A stretch of 9,686 nucleotides of DNA. Source: Candidatus Pelagibacter sp. GTDB lineage: Bacteria > Pseudomonadota > Alphaproteobacteria > Pelagibacterales > Pelagibacteraceae. Below the pieces are notes generated by a model. The model did not search any database and was not told the DNA's origin. It saw only the letters and a list, made by a program, of their open reading frames with translations. Made by a program: the position numbers and the translations under genes. The stretch lies in contig NZJU01000048.1 in NCBI GenBank assembly GCA_002692325.1, forward strand, positions 21,459 through 31,144, given 5' to 3'. Below, in pieces: positions 1 to 6,839 of the stretch; within the stretch, counting starts at the first letter, position 1, and every line of letters begins with the position of its first letter.

Positions 1-1
1 A

Positions 2-292
2 AAAACTTTGATTAATATTTCACTTAACTTTTTTTCCAGAATTAAAAGACGAGAAATAATTATAGATGGAAATAATTTTAGCATATTAGCTGATATAATT
101 AATGGAAAAGTAATTATTTATGAAAAAAAACACAGAATAGTAAAAAGTTTTTTAAAACCAGAAAATTACTCATTTAAACAACAACATCTGAATATCATGA
201 AAAGAGACTATTCTAAACTATGCTCCTTAAATGAGGGTATAAATGTAACAAAACTTATTGATAAATTAAAATTTAACTCCTTACAAAGATGA
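2..292 (+). CDS. Gfo/Idh/MocA-like oxidoreductase, C-terminal part (5' end outside window)
   Basis: The reading frame is open to the left edge, and the first possible start is only a TTG at base 8, so this is most likely the last ~95 codons of a longer gene. The pattern resembles the C-terminal domain of Gfo/Idh/MocA NAD(P)-dependent sugar oxidoreductases: a segment beginning RREIIIDGNNFSILADI, like the family's strand 'R.I.I.G..G.I..D', and an ending CSLNEGINVTKLIDKLK that resembles the usual 'L.EG..V..LI..I..S' helix. Family members are usually 300-350 residues, with the Rossmann NAD domain at the N-terminus, which would lie upstream. Such enzymes (for example PtmF of Campylobacter) occur in legionaminic acid gene sets, which fits the LegC-like gene two places downstream. 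The stop codon overlaps the next start (ATGA), suggesting translational coupling. Substrate unknown; the family call rests on pattern only. Confidence 0.6.
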   Translation, partial: KTLINISLNFFSRIKRREIIIDGNNFSILADIINGKVIIYEKKHRIVKSFLKPENYSFKQQHLNIMKRDYSKLCSLNEGINVTKLIDKLKFNSLQR

Positions 293-1488
293 ATAACAAA
301 TTAATGGTTTTTTTATTAAATAAAGAACTTTTTGAGATCGATAAATATAGATATGAACTCGAAAACTTCGATTTGACCAATATAAAATATGAGATACATG
401 ACTTGCAAGAAGTTATAAATAAAAAGAGGATATTTGATATAGATTTAAATACGATACAAAATAAAAATATAAAAAAATTTAATGATTATAATGAGTGGAA
501 AAAATATATTGAAACATTATTTACCAAATACGGTAGAAATAACCTCGCTTTTAAAAATCAAATTATACCTACGAATTTAAATAGTTTTCTCATAAATTAT
601 TTCATAAAAAAAAAAATCAAAATAAATATTATCGAAAACACATTAAAAAATTCACCAACTCAAAAAAGAAATAATAAGATCAGTTATTTATGTAGATCTA
701 TTTTTCATTTTTTTAAAAACCCAAAAAAAATAATCATTTATTTCAACCATTATTTTTTTAAATATTTGAGTAGAGTCTTAAACTTACAACCAAGTTTTTA
801 TTTAAGATTTGGAACTAAAAGTGAAAAATTTTACGATAATAAAATCATTAATGGTAATAGTTTTGATTATAACATACATTTAATAACAAAAAATCATAAA
901 ACCTCAAACGATATTAAAGGTGATTATGCATTATTTTTAGAATCACCAACTCCTATTTTTACGGGAGACGTGAATTTAGAGGGAGTAAATAAAAACGACA
1001 AAATGACAGTCGAAGGTTGGACAAATTCTTTAAATAATTTTTTTTCTTTTTTAGAAGAAAATTTTAATTTAGAGGTTTTGATTTCACCTCATCCTAAAGC
1101 AAAACACAAAAGTTATACACCACCATATTATTTTGGAAGAAAAATATCTAAAGACTTGCTCAGCGTGTCTTCAAGAAATGCAAAATTAATAATTACTAGA
1201 GCTAGTATTGGCATTTCTTTCGGCATAATAAATTCTGTACCAATATCTTTCATTACAAGTAATGAAATAAAGAAAAACAGATATAATCATATGGTTTGGC
1301 AAGAATTTTTTGCAAATAGTATTGGAAAAACATTAATAAATATCGATGATTATTCCAAAGAGCAAGTAGTAAATCAAATATTTGAAATTGATAAAAACAA
1401 GTATTCTGAATATAAAAAAAATTATCTAACTTTAAGAAAAGATGACAAAAAAAATTCTGAACTTATCAAGGAAAAACTAACATGGTAA
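289..1488 (+). CDS. uncharacterised surface-glycan cluster protein, possibly a GT-B-like glycosyltransferase
   Basis: A 399-residue protein with no signal peptide and no clear membrane segment. I do not recognise a named family with certainty. The C-terminal half looks like proteins that often sit beside nonulosonic acid genes in O-antigen and capsule clusters: a strand LFLESPTPIF (about residues 216-225), an ISPHPK element with His268-Pro269-Lys270, and a strand-turn-helix RASIGISFGIINSVPISFIT starting at Arg304. The 'HPK' followed by an 'S/T-S/G-I.F....PI.FIT' nucleotide-binding-like turn recalls the C-terminal domain of GT-B enzymes such as bacterial sialyl/polysialyltransferases, but that is inference. 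The N-terminal ~200 residues are lysine- and asparagine-rich with no motif I can name. The gene overlaps its upstream neighbour by 4 bases (ATGA) and its downstream neighbour by 7, so the three are probably one transcript. A run of 11 A at 606-616 lies inside the frame. Confidence 0.5.
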   Translation: MNNKLMVFLLNKELFEIDKYRYELENFDLTNIKYEIHDLQEVINKKRIFDIDLNTIQNKNIKKFNDYNEWKKYIETLFTKYGRNNLAFKNQIIPTNLNSFLINYFIKKKIKINIIENTLKNSPTQKRNNKISYLCRSIFHFFKNPKKIIIYFNHYFFKYLSRVLNLQPSFYLRFGTKSEKFYDNKIINGNSFDYNIHLITKNHKTSNDIKGDYALFLESPTPIFTGDVNLEGVNKNDKMTVEGWTNSLNNFFSFLEENFNLEVLISPHPKAKHKSYTPPYYFGRKISKDLLSVSSRNAKLIITRASIGISFGIINSVPISFITSNEIKKNRYNHMVWQEFFANSIGKTLINIDDYSKEQVVNQIFEIDKNKYSEYKKNYLTLRKDDKKNSELIKEKLTW

Positions 1489-2627
1489 AAAAAATTGGTA
1501 TTCATGAACCGCACTTTATGGGAAACGAAAAAAAATACCTTTCGGATTGTATTTCATCTAATTGGGTATCAAATAAAGGTAAATATTTAAAAATTTTAGA
1601 AAATAAGATAAAAAAAATAACAAAAACAAAATATGTTATACCAGTTCTAAATGGAACTATAGGTTTACATATATCACTAATATTAAGTAACGTTAATAAA
1701 GACTCCGAAGTTATCGTGCCTACTATCTCATTTATTTCACCTATTAATGCAACAAGATATTTAGGCGCGAGTCCTATTTTTATGGATGTCGATGATTGTT
1801 ATAATATTGACCAAGATAAGTGTATTGATTTTATAGAAACTAAAACTTTTTTTAAAAATAATAAAACTTTTAATTTAAAGACTAAGAAAGAAATTAAAGC
1901 TATTATTATAGTTCATTGTTTTGGCAATGCGGCTAATTTTGAAAAATTAGCTAAATTGTGTAAAAAAAGAAATATTAAAATTATAGAAGATGCTGCTGAA
2001 AGTTTAGGCTCAATATATACAAAAGGAAAATTTAAAAATAAACATACGGGCACTATTGGGGAACTAGGAATAATATCTTTTAATGGTAATAAAATCACTA
2101 CAGCAGGAAATGGCGGGGTAGTTCTTACACAAAAACGAAGTATCTATAAAAAATGTAAATATATTGTAAATCAATCGAAAGATGATCCAGTCAGGTTTAT
2201 TCATAATTCTATAGGATATAATTATTCCCTTTCTAATTTATCTGCTTCTTTGGTTGTGGCACAATTAGAAAATTTAAAATTTTTTTTAAAAAAAAAAAGG
2301 GAAATTAATAAATATTATCAAAAAGCAGTTTTCAAAATACCAGGACTTAATATTTTAGAAGGGCCAAGATATTCAAAAAATAATAATTGGTTGAATCTTT
2401 TATTAGGAAGAAAAATTTGGAAAAAAAAATTATTTCAAAATAATAAAATTCAGTTAAGGCCCATATGGTTTCCAAATCACCTGCAAAAACCATTTAAGCA
2501 ATTTCAAAAATTCAAAGTCTACAAAGCTCAAAATATTTACAAAAATGCCATATGTTTGCCATCAAGTACGAGTTTGTCAAAGAAAGACATAAAAACAATT
2601 ATAAATTTCATAAATATTAATCAATAA
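1482..2627 (+). CDS. legC: LegC-like PLP-dependent sugar aminotransferase (DegT/DnrJ/EryC1/StrS family)
   Basis: Predicted to transfer an amino group from glutamate to C4 of a UDP- or GDP-4-keto-6-deoxy-HexNAc, the LegC step of legionaminic acid biosynthesis. The 381-residue length is normal for the family. Visible features are the N-terminal 'GNE..YL..CI.SNWVS..GKY' segment, VLNGTIGLHISL (cofactor phosphate region), VPTISFISPINA, EDAAES with Asp170 (pairs with the pyridine nitrogen), and FNGNKITTAGNGG with the Schiff-base Lys204. The 'N-G-N-K' form and 'GN..N....A' context resemble LegC more than ArnB or perosamine synthase. Lys204 rules out RfbH-type 3-dehydrases, which have His there. The ATG at 1482 lies within the previous gene (7-base overlap). 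A T8-A11 homopolymer at 2280-2298 is within the frame. Other LegB/G/I/F functions are not in the window and would be expected upstream. The family is secure; the exact nucleotide sugar is inferred. Confidence 0.85.
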   Translation: MVKKIGIHEPHFMGNEKKYLSDCISSNWVSNKGKYLKILENKIKKITKTKYVIPVLNGTIGLHISLILSNVNKDSEVIVPTISFISPINATRYLGASPIFMDVDDCYNIDQDKCIDFIETKTFFKNNKTFNLKTKKEIKAIIIVHCFGNAANFEKLAKLCKKRNIKIIEDAAESLGSIYTKGKFKNKHTGTIGELGIISFNGNKITTAGNGGVVLTQKRSIYKKCKYIVNQSKDDPVRFIHNSIGYNYSLSNLSASLVVAQLENLKFFLKKKREINKYYQKAVFKIPGLNILEGPRYSKNNNWLNLLLGRKIWKKKLFQNNKIQLRPIWFPNHLQKPFKQFQKFKVYKAQNIYKNAICLPSSTSLSKKDIKTIINFININQ

Positions 2628-2675
2628 TAATGAAAAAGACTTCTTTATTTGCTACATAAATTTAGAATATAAAAA

Positions 2676-3542
2676 ATGGATCCAAAAGAAACTATAAAAA
2701 AAAATATAAAGAGAAGGTCAGAATTTGTTGATATTGTTGAAATGCACAACAACATTCCAAAGCCAACCTGGGTGGAGCTAAGCTTAATTGATGTTTGTAA
2801 TCGTAAATGTGTATTCTGTCCAAAATCAAACGAAAATATTGCGCCAGATACTTTCCAAAAAATGAATAGAAAAATAATTGATAAAATTCACGATCAATTA
2901 TCAGAATTAAAGTTTTCCGGTACAATATCGCTTTGTGGTTACGGGGAGCCATTACTTCATAAAGATATTGGATATATAACAGAAAAATTATCAAAAGTTT
3001 CTAAAGTTGAAATAGTAACTAATGGGGATGTTTTAAATCCAAAAAAAATGCAAGAATTATATCTTTCCAAAGCAAGTAAAGTTCTCGTTAGTATGTACGA
3101 TGGACCAGAGCAAATTGAAAAATTTAATAAAATGACTAAACAGGCAAACGTGCCGGAAGATTTTATAATTTTGAGAGATAGATGGTATGATAAATATAAT
3201 GATTTTGGGGTGAAACTCACAAATAGAGCTGGCACGATAGAGGTTGGTGATCAAAATAAAGTGAACTTGAACAAAGAGTGTTTTTATCCCACCTATCAAT
3301 TTTTGATAGATTGGAATGGAGATATATTTTTGTGTCCTCAAGATTGGCAAAGAAGAGTATCTATGGGAAACGTTATGCAAGAAACAATATTTGAAATCTG
3401 GACTGGTAAAACTTTAACTAAGTATAGAAAAGATTTACTACAAGGAAAAAGATGTTCACTTCCTTGCACGAAATGTAATGCGGATGGCACTTTGTTGGGC
3501 AAAGACCATGCAAAAAAATGGAAGTTAATTTATAAAATGTGA
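2676..3542 (+). CDS. radical SAM protein with SPASM/Twitch-like C-terminal iron-sulfur domain
   Basis: A 288-residue radical S-adenosylmethionine enzyme. The [4Fe-4S] motif CNRKCVFC has Cys41, Cys45 and Cys48 (CxxxCxxC), preceded by WVELSLIDV, a typical first strand. The GYGEPLL element (residues 88-94) is the GGE-type SAM amine-binding motif, and VTNG (114-117) is a further barrel strand. The C-terminal part carries Cys202, then Cys220 in IDWNGDIFLCPQDW, a 'GNV...I..IW' segment, and Cys260, Cys264 and Cys267. This is the layout of a reduced SPASM/Twitch auxiliary cluster domain. The reaction is unknown; relatives in polysaccharide clusters are uncharacterised, while better known SPASM enzymes modify peptides or aminoglycosides. 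It starts 48 bases after the aminotransferase, the widest gap between protein genes apart from the stretch holding the tRNA, and ends 3 bases before hisH. Sampled 60-base blocks reach 25-40% G+C, clearly above the glycosyltransferase at 6826-7626, hinting at a different origin. Confidence 0.85.
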   Translation: MDPKETIKKNIKRRSEFVDIVEMHNNIPKPTWVELSLIDVCNRKCVFCPKSNENIAPDTFQKMNRKIIDKIHDQLSELKFSGTISLCGYGEPLLHKDIGYITEKLSKVSKVEIVTNGDVLNPKKMQELYLSKASKVLVSMYDGPEQIEKFNKMTKQANVPEDFIILRDRWYDKYNDFGVKLTNRAGTIEVGDQNKVNLNKECFYPTYQFLIDWNGDIFLCPQDWQRRVSMGNVMQETIFEIWTGKTLTKYRKDLLQGKRCSLPCTKCNADGTLLGKDHAKKWKLIYKM

Positions 3543-3545
3543 CAA

Positions 3546-4172
3546 ATGAAAAATAAACAAGTTACAATAATTGATTATGGTATGGGTAATCTTGCTTCTA
3601 TAAAAAATGCTTTAGAACATTTGGGGAATAGTGTCACAATCTCTGATGAACCTGAATTTATATCTAAATCTTCTTTTTCAATTTTACCAGGTGTTGGTTC
3701 TTTCAAAACTGCAATGAATAAGATTAGAGAGAAGAAAATAGATGAAGCGATATTTAATTTAATTAAAAAGGGAAATTATTTATTAGGCATTTGTCTTGGT
3801 ATGCAGATTTTAGGTAAGTCAAGCACAGAGGACGGTTACACAGATGGGTTAGGTTTAGTAGAAAACGAAGTCATCAAATTTGAAAAATCAAATACTAATG
3901 GTAACAAAATTCCACATATAGGGTTTAATTCAGTGAATTTTGACAGCGGTAATAAATTATTTAAAGATCTAAACAATAATATAGATTTTTATTTTGTTCA
4001 CTCTTATTTTATGCAGACCAAAGATTTAAAAAAAAATATCTCAACGACGAATTACGGTATTAATTTTCTTTCATCTTTTAATATCGAAAATATCTTTGCA
4101 ACACAATTTCATCCAGAAAAAAGCCAAAAAAACGGTCTAATACTTTTAAAAAATTTTTTAAACTTAAATTAA
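3546..4172 (+). CDS. hisH: HisH-type glutamine amidotransferase subunit, glycan-cluster paralogue
   Basis: A class I glutamine amidotransferase of 208 residues, the usual HisH length. It releases ammonia from glutamine for a partner synthase. The triad is visible: Cys83 in GICLGMQ, His189 and Glu191 in FHPEKSQ; PGVGSF near residue 50 forms the oxyanion region. The sequence IPHIGFN and FYFVHSY match the HisH forms found in O-antigen clusters. There HisH/HisF-like pairs feed ammonia to an amidotransferase such as WbpG, which makes acetamidino groups on amino sugars in Pseudomonas aeruginosa. Histidine biosynthesis is therefore less likely, although the domain alone cannot exclude it. No HisF-like partner and no WbpG-like protein follow; the next gene belongs to CDP-sugar synthesis. 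The partner may lie upstream of the window or elsewhere. The ATG is 3 bases after the radical SAM stop codon, so the two are almost certainly co-transcribed. Confidence 0.88.
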   Translation: MKNKQVTIIDYGMGNLASIKNALEHLGNSVTISDEPEFISKSSFSILPGVGSFKTAMNKIREKKIDEAIFNLIKKGNYLLGICLGMQILGKSSTEDGYTDGLGLVENEVIKFEKSNTNGNKIPHIGFNSVNFDSGNKLFKDLNNNIDFYFVHSYFMQTKDLKKNISTTNYGINFLSSFNIENIFATQFHPEKSQKNGLILLKNFLNLN

Positions 4173-4189
4173 AATATACATCAAACAAA

Positions 4190-5281
4190 ATGGATAAATT
4201 AAGTAATTATTATAGAAATAAAAAAATTTTAATTACTGGACATACAGGTTTTAAAGGTGCTTGGTTATCTTTGGCACTATCAACTTTTGGTGCAAAAATT
4301 CTTGGTATATCTAAAAATATTCCAACTAAGCCTTCATTATATGAAGCTTCACAATTAAAACAAAAAGTTAAAACAGAATTCATAGATATTCAAAATTTAA
4401 AAAAAACAAAAAGAGTAATTAAAAAATTTAACCCAGATATTATTTTTCACTTAGCAGCTCAGTCTTTAGTAAAAAAATCTTTTTCATATCCTGTAGAAAC
4501 CTTTTTGACAAATTCTATTGGAACTTTAAATGTTCTTGAGTCACTTCGAGAGATAAAAAAAAAATGCAATATAATCATAATTACTAGTGACAAATGTTAT
4601 GAAAATATTGAAATAAAAAAAGGTTACAAGGAAACTGACCGTCTTGGTGGAAAAGATCCCTACAGCGCCTCAAAGGCATCAGCAGAAATTATTTTACATT
4701 CATATTTCAATTCGTTTATTTGCAAAAAAGATAATTTAAGAATTAGTATTGCTAGAGCTGGAAATGTAGTAGGGGGAGGGGATTGGTCGGATGATAGACT
4801 TGTACCAGATATTGTTAAATCATGGTCTAAGAATAGAACTGTTAATATCAGAAATTTAAAATCTACTAGACCTTGGCAACACGTTTTGGAAGCAATATTT
4901 GGATATTTATTACTTTGTTATAATTTAAATAAAAAAAAAAATCTTAATGGTGAGGCATTTAATTTTGGACCAGGAGGAAATTATAATTATTCAACTAAAG
5001 AAGTTTTAGAAAAACTTAAAACATTATGGCCAAAAAAAAGTAAGATAAAAGTAAGAAGAAGTTCAAGTATTGCGGAGTCCACATTATTGAAGTTGAATTG
5101 TGCAAAAGCAAAAAAAAGATTAGCATGGAGGTCAATTTTAAATTTTCACTCTACCTTTGATTTAACAATTAATTGGTATATTAATTTTTATTTTAAAAGA
5201 AAAAAAAATATTTATGATTTTTCTAGGACGCAGATAAAAAATTATTTAGTAAAATTTGTTAAAAAAAATAAACTAAGATGA
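4190..5281 (+). CDS. rfbG: CDP-glucose 4,6-dehydratase
   Basis: Converts CDP-D-glucose to CDP-4-keto-6-deoxy-D-glucose with tightly bound NAD+, the entry step to CDP-linked deoxy and dideoxy hexoses. The 363-residue extended SDR protein has the normal length. The nucleotide-binding motif is GHTGFKG (Gly17, Gly20, Gly23), in the family's characteristic form followed by AWLSLAL. HLAAQSLV marks the fourth strand; ITSDKCYEN carries the active-site Thr132, Asp134 and Lys135, where this dehydratase class has an Asp-Lys pair. GGKDPYSASKASAE holds catalytic Tyr158 and Lys162. ARAGNVVGGGDW..DRLVPD and RPWQHVLEA are typical of the family's CDP-sugar binding half. The ATG at 4190 follows hisH by 17 bases with no Shine-Dalgarno sequence. 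The stop codon overlaps the rfbF start (ATGA). The G-then-F order is the reverse of the common rfbF-rfbG arrangement. An A11 run lies at 4931-4941. Confidence 0.94.
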   Translation: MDKLSNYYRNKKILITGHTGFKGAWLSLALSTFGAKILGISKNIPTKPSLYEASQLKQKVKTEFIDIQNLKKTKRVIKKFNPDIIFHLAAQSLVKKSFSYPVETFLTNSIGTLNVLESLREIKKKCNIIIITSDKCYENIEIKKGYKETDRLGGKDPYSASKASAEIILHSYFNSFICKKDNLRISIARAGNVVGGGDWSDDRLVPDIVKSWSKNRTVNIRNLKSTRPWQHVLEAIFGYLLLCYNLNKKKNLNGEAFNFGPGGNYNYSTKEVLEKLKTLWPKKSKIKVRRSSSIAESTLLKLNCAKAKKRLAWRSILNFHSTFDLTINWYINFYFKRKKNIYDFSRTQIKNYLVKFVKKNKLR

Positions 5282-5958
5282 AAGTTGTAATATTGGCTGG
5301 TGGTTTAGGTACTAGAATAAGTGAGTATACTAGAAATATTCCTAAACCTATGATCGAAATCAAAGGCCAACCCATTTTGCTGAGAATAATGAAACATTAT
5401 TATAAATTTGGCTTTAAAGATTTTTATATTGCATCAGGCTATAAAGGTAAAATTATTAAAAATTATTTCAAAAACAAAAAATTCAATTTTAAGGTTAATA
5501 TTATTGATACTGGTTTGAATACAATGACTGGTGGAAGAGTCTTAAGATTAAAAAAAATCTTAAAATCAGAAACCTTTTTACTCACATATGGTGATGGTTT
5601 ATCTGACGTTAATATAAAAAATTTAATCCGCTTTCATAAAAAATCAAAAAATTACGTTACTTTGACTGCAGTAAGACCACCAGCGAGATTTGGCGCAATT
5701 AAATTAAATGGTAACAGAGTTAAAGTTTTTAAAGAAAAATCAAGATTAGATGAGGGATGGATAAATGGGGGGTTTTTTGTAATGAGTCCAAAAATTTTTA
5801 AATTTATTAAAAATGACAAATCTTATTTAGAGAGACATCCATTAGAAAATTTAAGTAAAAAAAATAAACTTGGGGCTTATAAGCATTTTGGATTTTGGCA
5901 GTGCATGGATACTTTAAGAGACAAAGAAATTTTAGAAAAAAAAATTAAAAAAGCTTGA
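5278..5958 (+). CDS. rfbF: glucose-1-phosphate cytidylyltransferase
   Basis: Makes CDP-D-glucose from glucose 1-phosphate and CTP, the substrate for the RfbG gene just upstream. The nucleotidyltransferase signature is intact: VILAGGLGTR (residues 4-13), PKPM with Lys23, and TYGDGLSDV with the metal-binding Asp106. TGLNTMTGGRVLRL is the segment typical of RfbF. RPPARFGAI and EGWINGGFFV form the sugar-binding part, and FWQCMDT contains Asp211, the second metal ligand of the fold. At 226 residues it is about 30 shorter than the usual ~257; the loss appears to lie in the loop before the TG..TMTGGR segment and at the C-terminus, with no motif missing. It overlaps rfbG by 4 bases (ATGA) and the next gene by 4 (TTGA), so translation is probably coupled across all three. 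Confidence 0.93.
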   Translation: MKVVILAGGLGTRISEYTRNIPKPMIEIKGQPILLRIMKHYYKFGFKDFYIASGYKGKIIKNYFKNKKFNFKVNIIDTGLNTMTGGRVLRLKKILKSETFLLTYGDGLSDVNIKNLIRFHKKSKNYVTLTAVRPPARFGAIKLNGNRVKVFKEKSRLDEGWINGGFFVMSPKIFKFIKNDKSYLERHPLENLSKKNKLGAYKHFGFWQCMDTLRDKEILEKKIKKA

Positions 5959-6839
5959 AAAAAACCATTCTTATAATTGGCGGCTCAGGATTTATTGGTC
6001 AAAACCTTATCAGAGAATTAAATTTTTCTAAATATAAAGTAATATCTGCATCTAGAAGTATTCCCAAAAAATACAATAAATCTAATAACATTAAGTATAT
6101 TTCGTTAGATGTCTCTAAGAAGAGTCATTTTAAACGCATAAAAGATAAAATTGAAATTGTTATTAATCTTGGTGGAAACATTAATCATGCTAATAAAAAA
6201 GAAACTTACAACTCTCATTTTGTTGGTTGTAAAAATCTTGTAAATTATTTTAAAGATAAAGGTCTTCACATTTTCATTCAAATAGGAAGTAGCTTAGAAT
6301 ATGGAAAGGTTACAAATCCTCATAAAGAACAATACAAATGTAAACCAAATTCTCATTATGGCATGGCTAAACTCAAAGCCACAAATTACATAAAAAAAAG
6401 TAATTTACCTTATGTTGTATTGAGGCTTTATCAAGTCTATGGACCATTTCAAAAAAAAAATAGAGTCATTTCAACTGTTGTTGATAGTTTAATTAAAGAA
6501 AAAATTTTTAGAAGTTCAAATGGAAAACAAATTAGAGACTTTATGTATATAGGTGATCTTGTATCACTTATCAAAATAATTTTGAAAAGAAAAAGCTTTA
6601 ATAATGGTGTTTATAACGTTGGATCAGGCAAAGGCATTCAGGTAAAAAAAATTTTAAATCAAGCTAAACTTTTGATTCAAAAAGGTAAAATAGAATTTGG
6701 CTCCACTAAAATGAGAAAAGATGAACTTTTAAAGAATTACCCTAACATACAAAAAGTAAAGAAAGAATTTGATTGGTCTAGTAAGTTTTCTATTAAAAAA
6801 GGGCTTAGACATACTATTAAATTTTATGAAAAAAATTAA
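5955..6839 (+). CDS. NAD(P)-dependent sugar-nucleotide reductase/epimerase (extended SDR), CDP-hexose branch
   Basis: A 294-residue extended short-chain dehydrogenase. It probably acts on the CDP-4-keto-6-deoxyhexose made by its neighbours, reducing or epimerising it. IIGGSGFIG gives the NAD(P) motif Gly9, Gly12 and Gly15; IQIGSSLEYG has the catalytic-region Ser112-Ser113; SHYGMAK has Tyr135 and Lys139. LRLYQVYGP and RDFMYIGDLV are typical extended-SDR substrate-side motifs. Length and position after rfbG/rfbF resemble CDP-abequose or CDP-paratose synthase (RfbJ/RfbS type). Those, however, need the 3-dehydrase RfbH, which is not in the window, so the product could equally be a simple CDP-6-deoxyhexose. 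The start is TTG: an in-frame TAA at 5946-5948 lies just upstream and the glycine motif begins at residue 9, so no ATG is possible. The TTG overlaps the rfbF stop codon (TTGA). The 3' end overlaps the glycosyltransferase by 14 bases. Confidence 0.85.
   Translation: MKKTILIIGGSGFIGQNLIRELNFSKYKVISASRSIPKKYNKSNNIKYISLDVSKKSHFKRIKDKIEIVINLGGNINHANKKETYNSHFVGCKNLVNYFKDKGLHIFIQIGSSLEYGKVTNPHKEQYKCKPNSHYGMAKLKATNYIKKSNLPYVVLRLYQVYGPFQKKNRVISTVVDSLIKEKIFRSSNGKQIRDFMYIGDLVSLIKIILKRKSFNNGVYNVGSGKGIQVKKILNQAKLLIQKGKIEFGSTKMRKDELLKNYPNIQKVKKEFDWSSKFSIKKGLRHTIKFYEKN

Noticed and set aside
1482..2627. Assignment as RfbH, the CDP-hexulose 3-dehydrase expected near rfbF/rfbG
   Set aside because: Lys204 in the NGNK motif is the aminotransferase Schiff-base lysine; RfbH has histidine there and is longer (about 437 residues). 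The surrounding motifs fit LegC.
2630..2659. A 9-codon open frame (MKKTSLFAT) in the gap before the radical SAM gene, as a possible leader peptide
   Set aside because: Far too short to judge; no attenuator-like alternative hairpins around it and no codon pattern typical of leader peptides.
1913..3380. Reverse-strand open frames of 60-107 codons across the aminotransferase and radical SAM genes
   Set aside because: They lie opposite strongly supported genes, have no recognisable motif, and their compositions are those expected from the complementary strand.
3546..4172. Housekeeping HisH of histidine biosynthesis
   Set aside because: No other his genes are nearby, and its local motifs and its setting in a glycan cluster fit the O-antigen paralogue better, though this is not proven.
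6769..6825. Earlier ATG giving a glycosyltransferase with 19 more residues
   Set aside because: The extra segment lies wholly inside the preceding reductase gene in another frame and has no GT2 character; the ATG at 6826 puts the first GT2 strand at the normal distance from the N-terminus.
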